From: Mercenaria mercenaria
Lineage: Eukaryota; Mollusca; Bivalvia; Venerida; Veneridae
Reading direction: 5' to 3'
DNA: 64,000 bases
Assembly (NCBI RefSeq): GCF_021730395.1
Contig: NC_069367.1
Location: 20,272,501 to 20,336,500 of the forward strand
Shown piece by piece: positions 35,092 through 47,800 of this stretch. The notes beneath the pieces were generated by a model. That model was not told the origin of the DNA. It ran no database searches and saw only the letters and a list, made by a program, of their open reading frames with translations. Position numbers and translations under genes: made by a program. Each line of letters starts with the position of its first letter. Position 1 is the first letter of the stretch.

Positions 35092-36090
35092 ATGCATTTT
35101 ATGATCGGTTGCGTCTTACTTCTGGTTATAACTTCGGCAAAATGTTCAAAACGCGACAAACTTCAAAACCGGATAAACATATTAGAGCAAAAGCTGTTTC
35201 ACGATTCGAAAGAATTTCGAGAGGATATATCTGCATTGATTTCAATGGCAAACCAGTCGTCGCCGGTATCGGCCGACCATGGAAAATGTAAATGTGAAAT
35301 AGACCACAGTAAAACAGTGCCACCGTCACGATATCATCTGATATCAAGTAATTGTAAAGACAACTATACCCAGCAAAGCATGAATTTAATGAAAAAAGCA
35401 CTTTCAGAAGAGAAGCAGCACACAAGGAAATTGATTTCCGAAGTTAAAACAGCAGCAATGAATAATTTAAACAAAATCGTCGAGGTGTACGAAGATATTA
35501 AGAAAGAATTAAACGAAGTGAGGTTCATGCAGGAAACTTGTGATAATCGTTTCAATAAGATTTTAGAGTCACAAAATCTAATTCAGGATGACATAAGATC
35601 AATACATAACACACTTGATACAGTTACAAAGGATACAAATATATCTAAAAAACTTGAAAAACGCGTTGGTATACTAGAAACTGCATCAAACACCTTATGG
35701 CATATTCATGAAAGTTCCCTTTACTTTGTTGGAAAAGAAGCCAAAAACTGGTCTGAGGCAGTTGATGTCTGCAAGACATTAGGCGCGTATTTAGCACAAG
35801 TTGATGACTCTTCTGAAAACGAATTTTTAACTAACTTGGCGAAAACAACATATGAGGGTTCTGGTTACGGAGTTTGGCTCGGCGGAAGTGACTTAAGTAA
35901 AGAGGGAATTTGGATCTGGGAACATAGCGAAACACAAATTGCTTTTGATAACTGGGCAACAGAAGAACCTAATGGAAACAGGATCGAAAACTGTTTGCAT
36001 ATGTACAGGCATGTAAATTGGAAATGGAATGATCTTCGTTGTAAAAGAGAACTGGGGTACATCTGTGAAAAGAAACTTATTCTAGTATGA
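35092..36090 (+). CDS. Secreted C-type lectin-domain protein, intronless
   Basis: 332 aa in one exon. Residues 1-18 form a signal peptide (MHFMIGCVLLLVITSA). Residues 20-50 and about 95-200 are charged and heptad-like, probably a coiled-coil stalk for oligomers. The C-type lectin domain spans about 208-326: Cys227-Cys325 and Cys301-Cys317 would be the two conserved disulphides, WIWE is at 274-277, the calcium/sugar motif EPN at 292-294 and WND at 312-314. EPN with WND is the usual mannose-type calcium-site pair, so calcium-dependent sugar binding is likely; the ligand is unknown. Extra cysteines at 66, 68, 88 and 150 may link chains. No introns are needed, which is unusual for bivalve lectins of this build. 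AATAAA at 36881 is a distant possible poly(A) signal. An immune or recognition role is inferred from the family. Confidence 0.88.
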   Translation: MHFMIGCVLLLVITSAKCSKRDKLQNRINILEQKLFHDSKEFREDISALISMANQSSPVSADHGKCKCEIDHSKTVPPSRYHLISSNCKDNYTQQSMNLMKKALSEEKQHTRKLISEVKTAAMNNLNKIVEVYEDIKKELNEVRFMQETCDNRFNKILESQNLIQDDIRSIHNTLDTVTKDTNISKKLEKRVGILETASNTLWHIHESSLYFVGKEAKNWSEAVDVCKTLGAYLAQVDDSSENEFLTNLAKTTYEGSGYGVWLGGSDLSKEGIWIWEHSETQIAFDNWATEEPNGNRIENCLHMYRHVNWKWNDLRCKRELGYICEKKLILV

Positions 36091-36099
36091 AATGATAAT

Positions 36100-37700
36100 T
36101 GTTTAATTTTATTCAAACACGGCAATATAAATGTCATGTCACATTATTTGACGCCATATTGATGCCAGGAAAGAGCACTATCATATCTGATCTACTGTTT
36201 TATAAGAAAGACAGTTCAGAATACAAATTACATAACATAACTGTATGTTTAATTGTTACGGTGGACGTGAAACTTGATGTCATTGTTAACGTCACTTCGA
36301 CTTGCTACGGTAGTATGGACGCCATACATTTTTATTTCAATCACTTTTTTACATAAAATACATATTAGAATAGAAATAATTTATGGCACAGTCATAATTT
36401 ATATGATTAAACTAATAATTCACTGGAACTACGCCACCTTGAAATTATTGCACAGGTATATAACCTGTTTGTTGTATTGTGTTTGACTATACATTTATCA
36501 AAACATTATTATCATGTTATAGACTACTTCATTGTTCTACGTACTCTAACAAGCGCGTTAACGATTTGACTTATATTTTGAGAGAGAAAAATCAAACAAC
36601 ACCAGTTCATAGGAAGAAAGGGTATATGACAATTGAAAAGCATGTAAAACGTGTATATAAATTTACAAAACAAGTGTCAGTAAACTGATATATACATTGA
36701 CTTCCGGGAAAGAACTGCATAAAGGGCACACTTCCGGACAGTTAAAAGCCTTTAAAACTCGCCATTTTCAAAGAACTGTTACATATATTTGTTTTGATAC
36801 TTGTATGACGTTTGTATTAACTATTATCGACATGACAGTATTCGCTGCCTGCAATGCATTACAAAGTATGGTTTTATACTAATAAAACGTAAGAGTTTGT
36901 TACAATCAAAGCCGAATCGGAAAAGACCGAGTGAATGAAGTATTGCCATGTTATTATGCAAAGTCCGCTACTGGAAGGCACCGCAGCATAACATAATGAT
37001 CTGATATCTGTCAATAAACATTAATGTACTATATACATGTATACAATATGTTATAGCACAACACTTGGATTAAAATTTGCATATACAAAAATCTACAGTT
37101 GTTGATTATTTCATAACATCTATAAAAAAGTATTTAATTTCAATTCTGATAGCGTTTCATTTTGAAATTGGTGGGAAAATATGAGAGAAAAAAATGGTAA
37201 GAAATCATCATATTAAAGGCAAATAAACATGGGTATTGTTTACCACTTGATGTTTTTGAAGTACTGAAAGAAATAGAATTTATTCAGGAAAATGAAACTT
37301 TCGTCGTCTCGGTGTGTTCATTCCTAATTCTGCAATGACGAAAGCCAGCTATTCCGTTTGCTGTAGCCTGTAAAGCATCATATTTTATATTACAAATTTA
37401 TGAATATTGAGCCCCTAATGGGATGTAGGATCATTTTTTTTTCTACAGTTAAGAATTTGTTTCATACTCTGTGAGGTTGAAGAAAACATAGTCTAATGAT
37501 AAATCAGAACAAGAGGAATAACAATCAATTTAGGAAGTTAGTTTTAATGTATAATTTTGGACTCGAATTAGACGAGAAGTAAAAGTAGAAGATGTGTTAA
37601 AAACTTTATTTCAGTGCTGATCATATGTTAAAACAAATAAAACATAACCGTCTGTCTGGTACAGTGCCGTCCTACTGAATTAACATGCATTTATTCTTTT
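36100..37700. other. Lectin 3' flank, nothing identified
   Basis: AT-rich sequence. It probably contains the lectin 3' UTR; ORFs of 61-85 codons have no recognisable family. Confidence 0.45.
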
Positions 37701-37710
37701 TTAAGATTAA

Positions 37711-37967
37711 ATTATCTCGAGCGCACGACATCTTATCTCGAGCGCACAACATCTTATCTCGTGCGCAAGACATCTTATCTCCAGCGAACGTCATCCTATC
37801 TTGAGCGCACGACATATTATCTCGAGCGTACTACATCTTATCTGGTGCGAAAGATATATTTTCTCGAGCACGTGACATCTTATCTCGTACACTCGACAAC
37901 TTATATTGAGCGCACGAACTCTTATATCGTGCGCACGACATCTTATCTTGAGCACAACATCTTATCT
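37711..37967. repeat. 21-bp minisatellite
   Basis: About 12 units of CATCTTATCTCGAGCGCACG with changes. The 82-codon ORF across it is spurious. Confidence 0.9.
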
Positions 37968-37974
37968 ATATATA

Positions 37975-38487
37975 TTAGGGTCCTGTGTGTGTATTTAGGT
38001 CATCAGTAAAAACATACGGAAAAGTAGGTGATTAAGGTCCCGCGTATTCAACCTTCCCACAAGTACGGTACAAGGTTATCACATCATTTTAGAGAGTAGT
38101 GCACATAATTAGTGATCCTATCTTCAAATTAAACGAATATAATTAATGATACTTACTGCATGTTAGAATAGCAACAAATCGCAGTTCGACTGATAGCATC
38201 AATTCGCATATTGCCAGAAAAGTTATAGAATTGCATGCATGAATTAAGGGGAAACGGAGAAATTTTTTTTGATAGACGAACGAAGCCTACGTACTTTATT
38301 TTGCCAAGGACTTAAATTTATTCTTTTGCGTCATCACTGAATTTTTGCTGCCTTTTTTATCAGTTTGTGTATTTAAATTACTACCCTGCAAACCCGTGAA
38401 ACGGTTATAAGTTTAAACGAAACAAAAGCAAAACCGGTGGCAGTCGTATGTTTTTACTGATGATCTGAATACAAACAAAGGGCCTTA
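37975..38487. mobile_element. 513-bp TIR MITE with TA target duplication
   Basis: Ends TTAGGGTCCTGTG and, on the other strand, TTAAGGCCCTTTG lead into a shared ATCATCAGTAAAAACATACG, giving imperfect ~45-bp inverted repeats. TA flanks both ends (37973-37974, 38488-38489), as for Tc1/mariner-type MITEs. No coding capacity. Confidence 0.75.
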
Positions 38488-38499
38488 ATAAAAATAAAA

Positions 38500-39785
38500 A
38501 TATAAGTAATGAATTTAGCAACTGAACAGTCATATAATATCTACAGATGCATTCTAATTCACGGCATTGTTACCATTTATTTAAAAAAAATCTTTATAGT
38601 GTGTTCATTCATTAGTAGACACTTGCTTTTGCGCAGGCATTTACTCGAAAAGAAGTCCCGCGCTAACAAGCATACGTTTACAGTATTCACTTGCGTATTG
38701 ATTCCTAATGTTATGCCGTGTCGATTCGCTTGTAAAATTCAACTCGCTCAATATCATATCTCAACCCGTCTTTTATCATTTCATGCATGAATACAGAACA
38801 CTGTTTTTTGTGAATCAATATTATTAAATTCTCGTCACAAACAATGGTTTTGTAGGACTGCATTACATATGCAGGTTAGGATTTATGTTTATATTGGTAA
38901 GGTTTTTCGTTCTAACACACTTTATAGTAGGCATGTTTTGTTTAGTCGGTCATTTCCATTGGAAGTGTTTATCTCGTTATCCAATATATAGACCCGCGTC
39001 AGCTTTAGACACATTCTAATCTCGTGTTACTTTAATGTAACTATTTGAATACGATTTTATACTCTATTCATTCATATTTTATTTAAATTTCATTCATAAT
39101 ATTCCTTTTTGTATCAAAATTGTGTCATGTTACTTATTATTAAACTGTATTTAGAATTTTTCTTAAGCTCTCTGCTTTGATGACTGGTAAGAATTATAAA
39201 TTATATGATTTTTTTCTCAAGCTACTTTGCTTCTGATTTGTTCGACCAGTGATTTAAGAGATAAATTAACTGAAAATCAAGCAGATAATCACCTAAATTT
39301 ACAAATTCTAGCTGATATCAAACCTGTGTCTTTGACTTTATACCAGTTGATTCAAACCATACACGTTTCAACAACTTCTCACGAACCATTCGACCTAGGA
39401 TGAGTATTATGAATTGGAGACCCCTTCAAATATGAGCATACGCTTCTAGCGTGAGAGACTAACCTTTCACCAACTCACCTATGTCCAAACCTTAACTCTG
39501 TCTTTATAACCTGAAACTGCTATCTCGGGCTTGAAACATAACAGTGTTTCGTCTTAAACCTCCGTTTCAAACCTTGTCTCAAACACTAACAAGGTTTGGC
39601 ACTTTTACCTTAAACCATCAGCGACCCGGACCAATAGTATAAGATAGATATCAAGAGGACTCAGCATGCATGTGCCGAATCCGCAAATATGAGGGAGCCT
39701 CGCCTAAATATCTACACCTAAGTCCCAGTAATAATTATGGCTTAATTGTTCATTATTTTACAGGGGTTAACTGGCCAAAGCCTTC
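38500..39785. other. Intergenic, nothing identified
   Basis: AT-rich sequence; no gene, RNA or array can be supported. Confidence 0.4.
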
Positions 39786-39788
39786 GAT

Positions 39789-39928
39789 GTTATGCAAATT
39801 ATTGCTCTAAACAGATCAGTTGAAGAGTTCCGGATTAATTAAATAACCAAAAGGTATTTTAAGCGGGAAAAGGACTGATTTCAAGACAGGTGTATAGTCT
39901 AGCTGGTTATGCAAATTATTGCTCTAAA
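39789..39928. repeat. Tandemly duplicated 117-bp segment, copy 1 and start of copy 2
   Basis: GTTATGCAAATTATTGCTCT opens copy 1 at 39789 and recurs at 39905 as the start of copy 2. The rest of copy 2 (CAGATCAATTGAAGAGTTCC onward) is found only at 41209-41310. Confidence 0.75.
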
Positions 39929-41204
39929 GATTTTTCAATTTGTGACCAAAAGCGGATTTTACTGGTTCTGAACTTTAATACATCTTTGGCGAATAAAACT
40001 ACACAAAATAATTTTAGTAGCGTGAAAAGATGTCTGTATGTGAGCGTATAAACTAGCCCACCCCTCTCACGCAAAATGAGCCAAAATTTACAATTGGTCA
40101 CTTCGAGACAAATAATGTAAAATACGTCCGTTTTTAGTATTTTCTGGCGTAATTCAACGTATTCCGTCAGTAAAAATGATTTAAAGTCATATTCGCATCA
40201 TTTTGCGAAAATAAAATGCCCCCACCCCCTATTTGCCTATTTCATGATGTCCCCACCATCCAAGCACCCCCTGATTGACGGAATGCAGAGCTGGTTGGCT
40301 AAATATGCGCTACGCGGGTTAAGAATAATGAAAATGATGTTTTTACGGTGCTAAAACACTGTTAATGGTGGTAGAATTTTAAATAATCGTCTGTGCAGAT
40401 GTTGACTTTCAAACCTTGATGTCTCTTCACCGTAACATTTTTGAGCTGCTGTGCCGTCATTTGAAAGTTTAAAATATCGATCAAGAGGTTCTAAACTACT
40501 ATAAACCGCGCAAAATCGAGAGATTTTTCCAAATTTAATTTTGGCCGAATTCACTAATGGGGGCAAGGGACAGTAAATTTGAAAATTCCACAACTCTGCG
40601 CTGATACCAGTGCGGAAAAAATCATTAAAAATCCAGTTCTGATAAATTCAAGGCAATTTTTGAGCGAATGTCTTTCATAGACATAGCACTTTATTATGTG
40701 ACATTTTCAGCCTGCCGATTCTGTTGCTTCTGTAATAAAAACGAGTAAAACGCAGGTTTCAGGACACTAAATTTTGAGACAAAAATGGCCCAAAATGCAC
40801 ACCTTGCGCAACCTGTACCGTATAATCTGCAAATGACTGACCTAAAACACATGCATATTTTTAAAGCATGTGGCCAGACGAAAATAATGGTGGGAAGAAA
40901 AGTGTCTCATAACCGTTTACTTTTTCCGCAAATTTGAGCTGAAACTGGATGGATAGATGACCGTTTCCAATTCGTCTGACTTCTGTTACCTCAGGTAAAG
41001 TTTTAGACCCGGCCGTCTACATGGAGCTAGGAAAATCGATACAAGCACATATTTATTTTACACAATAATCACTCGTACGCAGGAATCCTTAATTCTCTAA
41101 ACATCATAAATAACCAGTTGAATATATATGCCTGTAAAATACATATGTCTATTTTATTTTAAAAAAACGTACCCGGGCCAAATGCGAAACTGGCCCCTGC
41201 CACT
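39929..41204. mobile_element. 1.28-kb insertion splitting the duplicated segment
   Basis: Sequence between the two halves of copy 2. TAAA stands on both sides (39925-39928, 41205-41208), a possible 4-bp target duplication. No terminal inverted repeat or open reading frame of note was seen, so the element type is open. Confidence 0.6.
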
Positions 41205-41310
41205 TAAACAGATCAATTGAAGAGTTCCGGATTAATTAAATAACCAAAAGGTATTTTACGTGCGAAAAGGACTGATTTCACGACAAGTGTATAGTCTAGC
41301 TAGTTGTGTG
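41205..41310. repeat. Duplicated segment, remainder of copy 2
   Basis: Matches 39809-39906 with few changes (for example GATCAATTGAAG for GATCAGTTGAAG). Confidence 0.75.
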
Positions 41311-41651
41311 TAAAACTTTACATTTTATTTTGTGCTCGAGTATTACTTATACTGAGCCTGTCTCATATGTTATATCATATTCCATGTATCTTTGATTTAC
41401 ACTAATGTTATATCTGTATTTATTGTATCATAAGCCGTAAAATTGTAACTGATAACTACTGATAACCTCGGATAGATAGCGTTTCGTTGATAACATAAAC
41501 ATTTTGTCTTTATTTGTTATATACCAGTATTAAAACTGACTCATTAAGTTTTCAGTACGTGCAAAATTACAAACTTTTAACTTAAGTATTTTCTCCTCAG
41601 TTAATGGATGTGTATTCTCAGTGTTTATGAGAACCAATTCTAGAGCCAGAA

Positions 41652-41841
41652 ATGACTGAAAGACCAGATGGAGGATGGGGATGGGTTATTGCTATAGCAA
41701 CGTTTTTGACCAATGTTATCGTGGACGGAGTGAAATATTCGTTTGGAATAATGTTTGTAGAACTAGTGGAAACGTTTCAGAAGAGTAAAAGCGAAACATC
41801 ATGGCTTATGTCTATCCAAGTTGGAATAATGCTGCTATCAG
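41652..41841 (+). CDS. MCT-B exon 1 (start codon, TM1, start of TM2)
   Basis: Codes residues 1-63, MTERPDGGWGWVIAIATFL onward. Donor G|GTACAA, phase 1. Homology to MCT-A begins just after an AG in TATTCTCAG at about 41628, a plausible acceptor for a 5' UTR exon. Confidence 0.9.
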
Positions 41842-44800
41842 GTACAAAAAAAATATATATAATAGTTTATGGCATTATTTTACTGCCAGTTAATATATAA
41901 ATGTATATACCTGTTATTATTGCTGCTCTGTTGTGACTGGAACAGTAGTATATGCCTACCTTCTTTCCATGTTGTGATAAACCAGCGCAATGTTATATCT
42001 TCTAACCAGATTTTTTTTTTTAAACTAAGGTCATTAACCGTGTGAAAATAATCTCCTATACTTCTCGCTATATTTCGGACACAGATAAACACAAAGACAA
42101 GTAAACATAAGATCACTGAAAAAGTGATAGATCGTGTTTTCTTGCATGCCAGACAGGACATTACCAACTTTTAGTAACATCGATCTATCTATTGCCTATA
42201 TAAACAAAGAAGGAAAAAATCACTTAAACTTAAATAGAAAAAGTTCTATTTGGAAATCAAAAATTCGATACCTTACAAATTAAAGTTTAATTTATTCCGG
42301 ATATTATGAATATTTATTTTAAAAAATATTTTAATATTTGGTCCGTCCTTTTTTACTTTAAATAGACCCACCTCAGTTCATATAGACTCTGTAGGAAACG
42401 GGTTAAAAAATTGACTTTTTCAAATATAACAGATAAAATGGGATATTTTCCGCAAATAATCAAAAATTCGATACCCCTAAAAATGTAGAAAAATTATTCA
42501 ATTTTCGTTATGTGTAATTTGTTTTAAATTTGATAATGGTTTGTTTGGTCCTTTTTGCATTTTAGTGTGTACAGTGAACATTTCTTAAAAAAATCCGGCT
42601 TTTTCCGCCGTTATCCGTAAGTACTCGGAAGCTGTTACGGATAATATTGTCGTCTGCTAGCCTGACTATGTCGTTCAAGTTGTTATAGCTCAAAGCCTAT
42701 GAATTGTAGGCAACTTCACATTGACAAAAAACTGAGATTGTAATAAGACAAATTAAGGAATACAAACACTAAATAGCCTGAGCACCTATGAAAAAATGGT
42801 AGAATATAAAAAATCGCATAATGGCGGATTCAAATAGTTCTCAGTTTTTTTTTTTTTTTTTTTTTTTGCTGTAAGAAGGATTTTCCTTGAAATCATTGCT
42901 ATATATTGGTTGAAATCATATTGCATGCCTATACTTGACATACTGGTAGCATTTGCATGTTGAAAAAAGACTCCAAACTGATTTAACATGTGAAATTTAT
43001 TCATACACCCCTACCCTAAATTGTGATTGTCATTTCAGTGTAAAAATTACGGTGTGTCCGTTTGACCAGAAATATTTTTCTTGCATCAAACATGACCCCT
43101 ACTTTTCTTTGGATATTTTTACAGTATTAATGTTGATCTACAAGAAAATGTAAGCTAAAGAAATTTAAAATGGGTCTAGGTGTGTATTGCAGCATTGTGA
43201 AAACTTGTCATTTTATATAGAATATATAGTGGTGGCTATTTAGTGTGTTATAACCTTAAAACAAATTAATTGTTGAACTCAGAAACGCCGAAACCTAGAT
43301 CTGCTGTCGATTAAAATAACGCTATGGAGGATTAAGTGTTCAAATATACAAAATGCTTTTAATTTTCATCGCAAAAAAGATACTTAAAGCATACTTCCCA
43401 TGTTTTTTTTTTTTTTTTTTTTGGTGTTGTTTTTTTTGCGGGGACAGGAAAAACTCGTCTTACACTCCGAGGTATAAGATCACTTACGTACTGAAATATG
43501 CTTAAATTCATACGCTGCCTTGATGAAATAGTGCTTAAAAGAAACGAATGTGTTTTCTTTTATTGCTACTATGAATTGAGGAATACGCTATGCAAGACTG
43601 AAAAGAATAAAGGTGCTGATGGAAATATCTGACTGTCGCGAAACTGTTTCGGGGTTACCCAGCAGCCTAAATAGTTACCCCCCAGTCAGATATTATTTTC
43701 ACCCGCACCTTCAACCAGAGAAACATTCTTATATACTTTATATTGACCCTACTTAGAAGTTAGAACAGGAAAGAAGATATTTTGCTCCAGTAAAGAGGCT
43801 CTAAAGTTCTTGAAAAAAAAACTGGTGAAATGATCAGATCTGGCTTCAAAACGTAATCGGGCTTTCACTGTTTAACAGGGTTTTTTAATAGATAAGTTTG
43901 ACAAAAACATATGACATACAGTATCCCCTTTGTTAAACAGCCAGCCAAGGATAAAGGCGGAATTGCTGCTTAAGACATAAAGGACATTTGTTTGTTTCAG
44001 TGTAAGATTGAAATATCTTTCCCGAGAAACACGAGATGAAATATTTTCACGAGTGAAAATGTAAGATACTTCACTTTCATATTTCGAAAATTAACTGGAA
44101 AAAAAACAACATGTAATAAAGGGGACCACCTAACTCAGGTGTTAGTTTTTCGGACATTTCAAATCATTCGGCATGTTTTTCTTAAAATTACACAGTGAAA
44201 CAACTTGCAATGGATCAAATGCATTTCCTTTTTGAAAGTGCTTAAAGGTAGGGTTCTAGACAATACTGTAGAGGAATGTGTTGGAACAGGAACGTCCTTT
44301 TTCTATGAGACAATCACGAGAACAGTGTTTTACTGCACTCCAATATAATAAGTAACAACAAAATACTGGTGGTTATCTTAAAATTGTACATTGGGTTTTA
44401 TTAGACAACTATCTTACGACAGAACTTTGTAAACAAAGATATCTATAAGTACATTTAGGTATTTAATTATCTTCCACTATGTTCCAGCATAGTCATAAAC
44501 TTACAAAAATAGTTTGTAAAATGTATCATCATTTGAGGTAAGATTAACAAAAAACTTTTGTTGTAAACCCAAAACCGATATCTTAATCTTTCTTATTTCT
44601 TTGATATGTCAAAAACGATAACGATAAAATAGATTCCTGAAAACATTAAAGTTCTACATATGGATGTTTTATGTGTAATGAAAGACTGGACACCACGCTT
44701 CGCACCGTATTAAAACACAATTTTCCAAATTTCATCAGAGTGGCATCTCTGTTAAGGACGAAACATCACATTAACACCGATGTGTTCCAGAATATGCTCC

Positions 44801-47800
44801 GGGCTTTGAATAAAAGTCCTTTATTTAAACAATGCAATTATTTTATATTCTGACTGTATCACGGTATCGAAAACATGTCTCAAACTTCAAATTTTGCTGG
44901 GCATACGGTTGAAAAGCTAACTAGTGAATGAAGAAAAGCAAAGAGTCCACTTTTCAATATCATTTTTGGGCTTTGGCCATTCTCTATCCCGATACAAACT
45001 GTCTTCGACAAAAATCTCGCGCTGACAAATCAGTTTTAGTATGAAATGCAGTCCTAATACTCTATAGAAAAGTTTCACCTTTCGCGTATTTTATGTCAGT
45101 ATGTATAATTGTTATGACTGTAGTTTAGTGCATGCTGTACATGTACTTATACTCTTCTGGTCCTTAGGGATCATGGAAGCCATTCAGTTTTACTACTAGT
45201 ATAATAGAATTCGGCTTTAAACCAGTACTAGGCGGTGTGAGGGGTGTTGCACTTTTCATTACCTCTCTTAAATAAACTCAGTCAAACCCGGTTTGCTATT
45301 ATTAGTCCCCTACTGGTTGAAAACCAGTTTCGGGGACTATAGGAATGCGCTTTTCCGTCATTCCGTCCGTCCGTCCGTCCTTCTGTCCGCCCGTCCGCAA
45401 TTTCGTGTCCGGTCCATAACTCTGTCATCCATGAAGGGATGTTAATATTATTTGGCACAAATGTTCCCCATGATGAGATGACGTGTCATGCGCAAAACCC
45501 GGACCCCTAGCTCAAAGGTCAAGGTCACAATTGGGGTCAAAGGTCAACAGGGCTTTTTTTCTGTCCGGTCCATAACTCTCCAATCCTTGAAGGGATTTTA
45601 GTATTACTTGGCACAAATGTTCCCCATGATGAGATGACGTGTCATGCGCAAATCCCGGACCTCTAGATTAAAGGTCAAGGTCACAATTGGAGGTCAAAGG
45701 TCAACAGGTTTTTTTGTTCCTGTCTGGTCCATAACTCTCCCATCCATGAAGGGATTTTGATATTACTTGGCACAAATGTTCCCCATGATGAGACAACGTG
45801 TCATGCGCAAAACCTTGACCCCTAGTTTAAAGGTCAAGGTCACAATTGGAGATCAAATGTCAACAGAGTTTTTTTCCTGTCCGGTCCATAACTCTCCAAT
45901 CCTTGAAGGGATTTTAGTATTACTTGGCACAAATGTTCCCTATGATGAGATGACGTGTCATTCGCAAATCCCGGACCCCTAGCTTAAAGGTCAATGTAAC
46001 AATTGGAGGTCAAAGGTCAACAGGACTTTTCTCCTGTCCGGTCCATAACTCTCCCATCCATGAAGGGATTTTAATATTACTTGGCACAAATGTACCCCAT
46101 GATGAGACGACATGTCATGCGCAAAACCTGGACCCCTAGTTTAAAGGTCAAAGGTCAACAGGGTCTTTTCCTGTCCGGTCCATAACTCTCCCATCCATGA
46201 AGGAATTTTAATATTTCTTAGCACAAATGTACCTCATTTTAAGACGATGTGTCATGCACAACTTTCAGACCCCTAGCTCAAAGGTCAAGGTCACACTTAG
46301 CAGTCAAATGTTAACATAGCATGAACAGGGTCAAGGTCACAATTGGGGGTCAAAGGCCAACAGAGTTTTTTTCCTGTCCCGTCCATAACTCTGTCATCCA
46401 TTAAGGGATTTTAATATTACCTGGCACAAGTGTTCCCCATGATGAGACAACATGTCGTGCGCAGAGCCCAGACCCTTAGCTTAAAGGTCAAGGTCACTAT
46501 TGGAGGTCAAAGGTCAATAAGGTTTTTTTTTCCTGTTCGATCCAGAACTCCGTCATCCATCAAGGGATTACAATATTACTTGGCATAAATGTTCCCCATG
46601 ATAAGACGACGTGTCACGCGCAAAACCAGTACCCTAGCTTATAGGTCAAGGTCACACTTTGAGAACAAATGTCAAGAGGATTTTTTTTTTCCTGTCCGGT
46701 CTATAACTTTGTCATGCAAAACAGGATTTATATATCAGTTGGCACAAATATTCCCCTGGATGAGACAACATGTCATGCGCAAAACCCAGGCCCAAGGTCT
46801 AATGTCAAGGTCACACTTAGAGACCAAAGGTCAGACACAAGAATGACTTTGTCTGGAGCATTTCTTCTTCATGCATGGAGGGATTGTGATGTAACTTGGC
46901 ACAAATGTTCACCAACATAAGACGGATTGTCATGCGCAAGAACCAGGTCTATAGGTCTAAAGTCAAGGTCATATTTAGAGGTAAAAGGTCAAATTCAAGA
47001 ATGACTTTGAACGGAGCATTTCTTCTTTATGCATGGAGGGATTTTGATGTAACTTGGACCAAATGTTCACCACCATGAGGCACCCTTGTTTTGAGAATTA
47101 CCTCCCTTTGTTTTTACTATAAATAGATTTTATTGTAACTTCTTTATTATTGGCAGTAGAGAAACATCGAGACCACTTTTCTGTGGTACAACATGCATGT
47201 TACATCCAATTTTTAGGTGTATTTTGACCTATCTCTACCTGGTAAAGAGTTTCTTGTGGACTTACATTATATAGATTTTTTTTAGGATTAAGTTCCCTTT
47301 GTTGTTACTATAAATAACTTATATGATAACTTTTTTTTATAATCAGCCAAAACAATTCAATATGAAAACAACTGTGGGTTTTTATATAATTATGCACATT
47401 TTAATCCAAGTGTGTTGTTATAACATATTGTATCATATAGTACAATATTGTTTATACATCATTGACAGATATCAGTTCATTATGTTATACTGCAGTAGAG
47501 AAAATGAGGTGCCTTCCAGTAGGGGACTTTGTATTGCATGGCAATACTACATTCACTTGTTTTTCTTTGTTGCATTCTTTTTCTGGTTCTTTCGATTCGT
47601 GGAGTCTATTCAGTTTCACAACAATAGAATTACGCTTTAGATCTGCGCTGCATGGTGCTTAAAAGGCGTTGCACATTTCATTTCCTCTGATTAGCAGACT
47701 AATCTGCTATTTTTTCTTAGTTGCTTTCTATGCTTGCAAGGGAATTTCTTATAGATTTCATTGCCGTTCATGTACGTACTTTATTAATTACTTGGAACAG

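Noticed and set aside
36099-36890. Several 61-85 codon ORFs after the lectin
   Set aside because: Low-complexity, overlapping, no domains; more likely 3' UTR and flank.
39789-41310. Terminal repeats of a small LTR-type element
   Set aside because: The repeats are explained better by a tandem duplication with an insertion in copy 2, since copy 2's first 24 bases sit directly after copy 1. No primer site or coding part was seen.
44671-44853. 60-codon ORF in MCT-B intron 1
   Set aside because: No family, no splice context and no counterpart in MCT-A.
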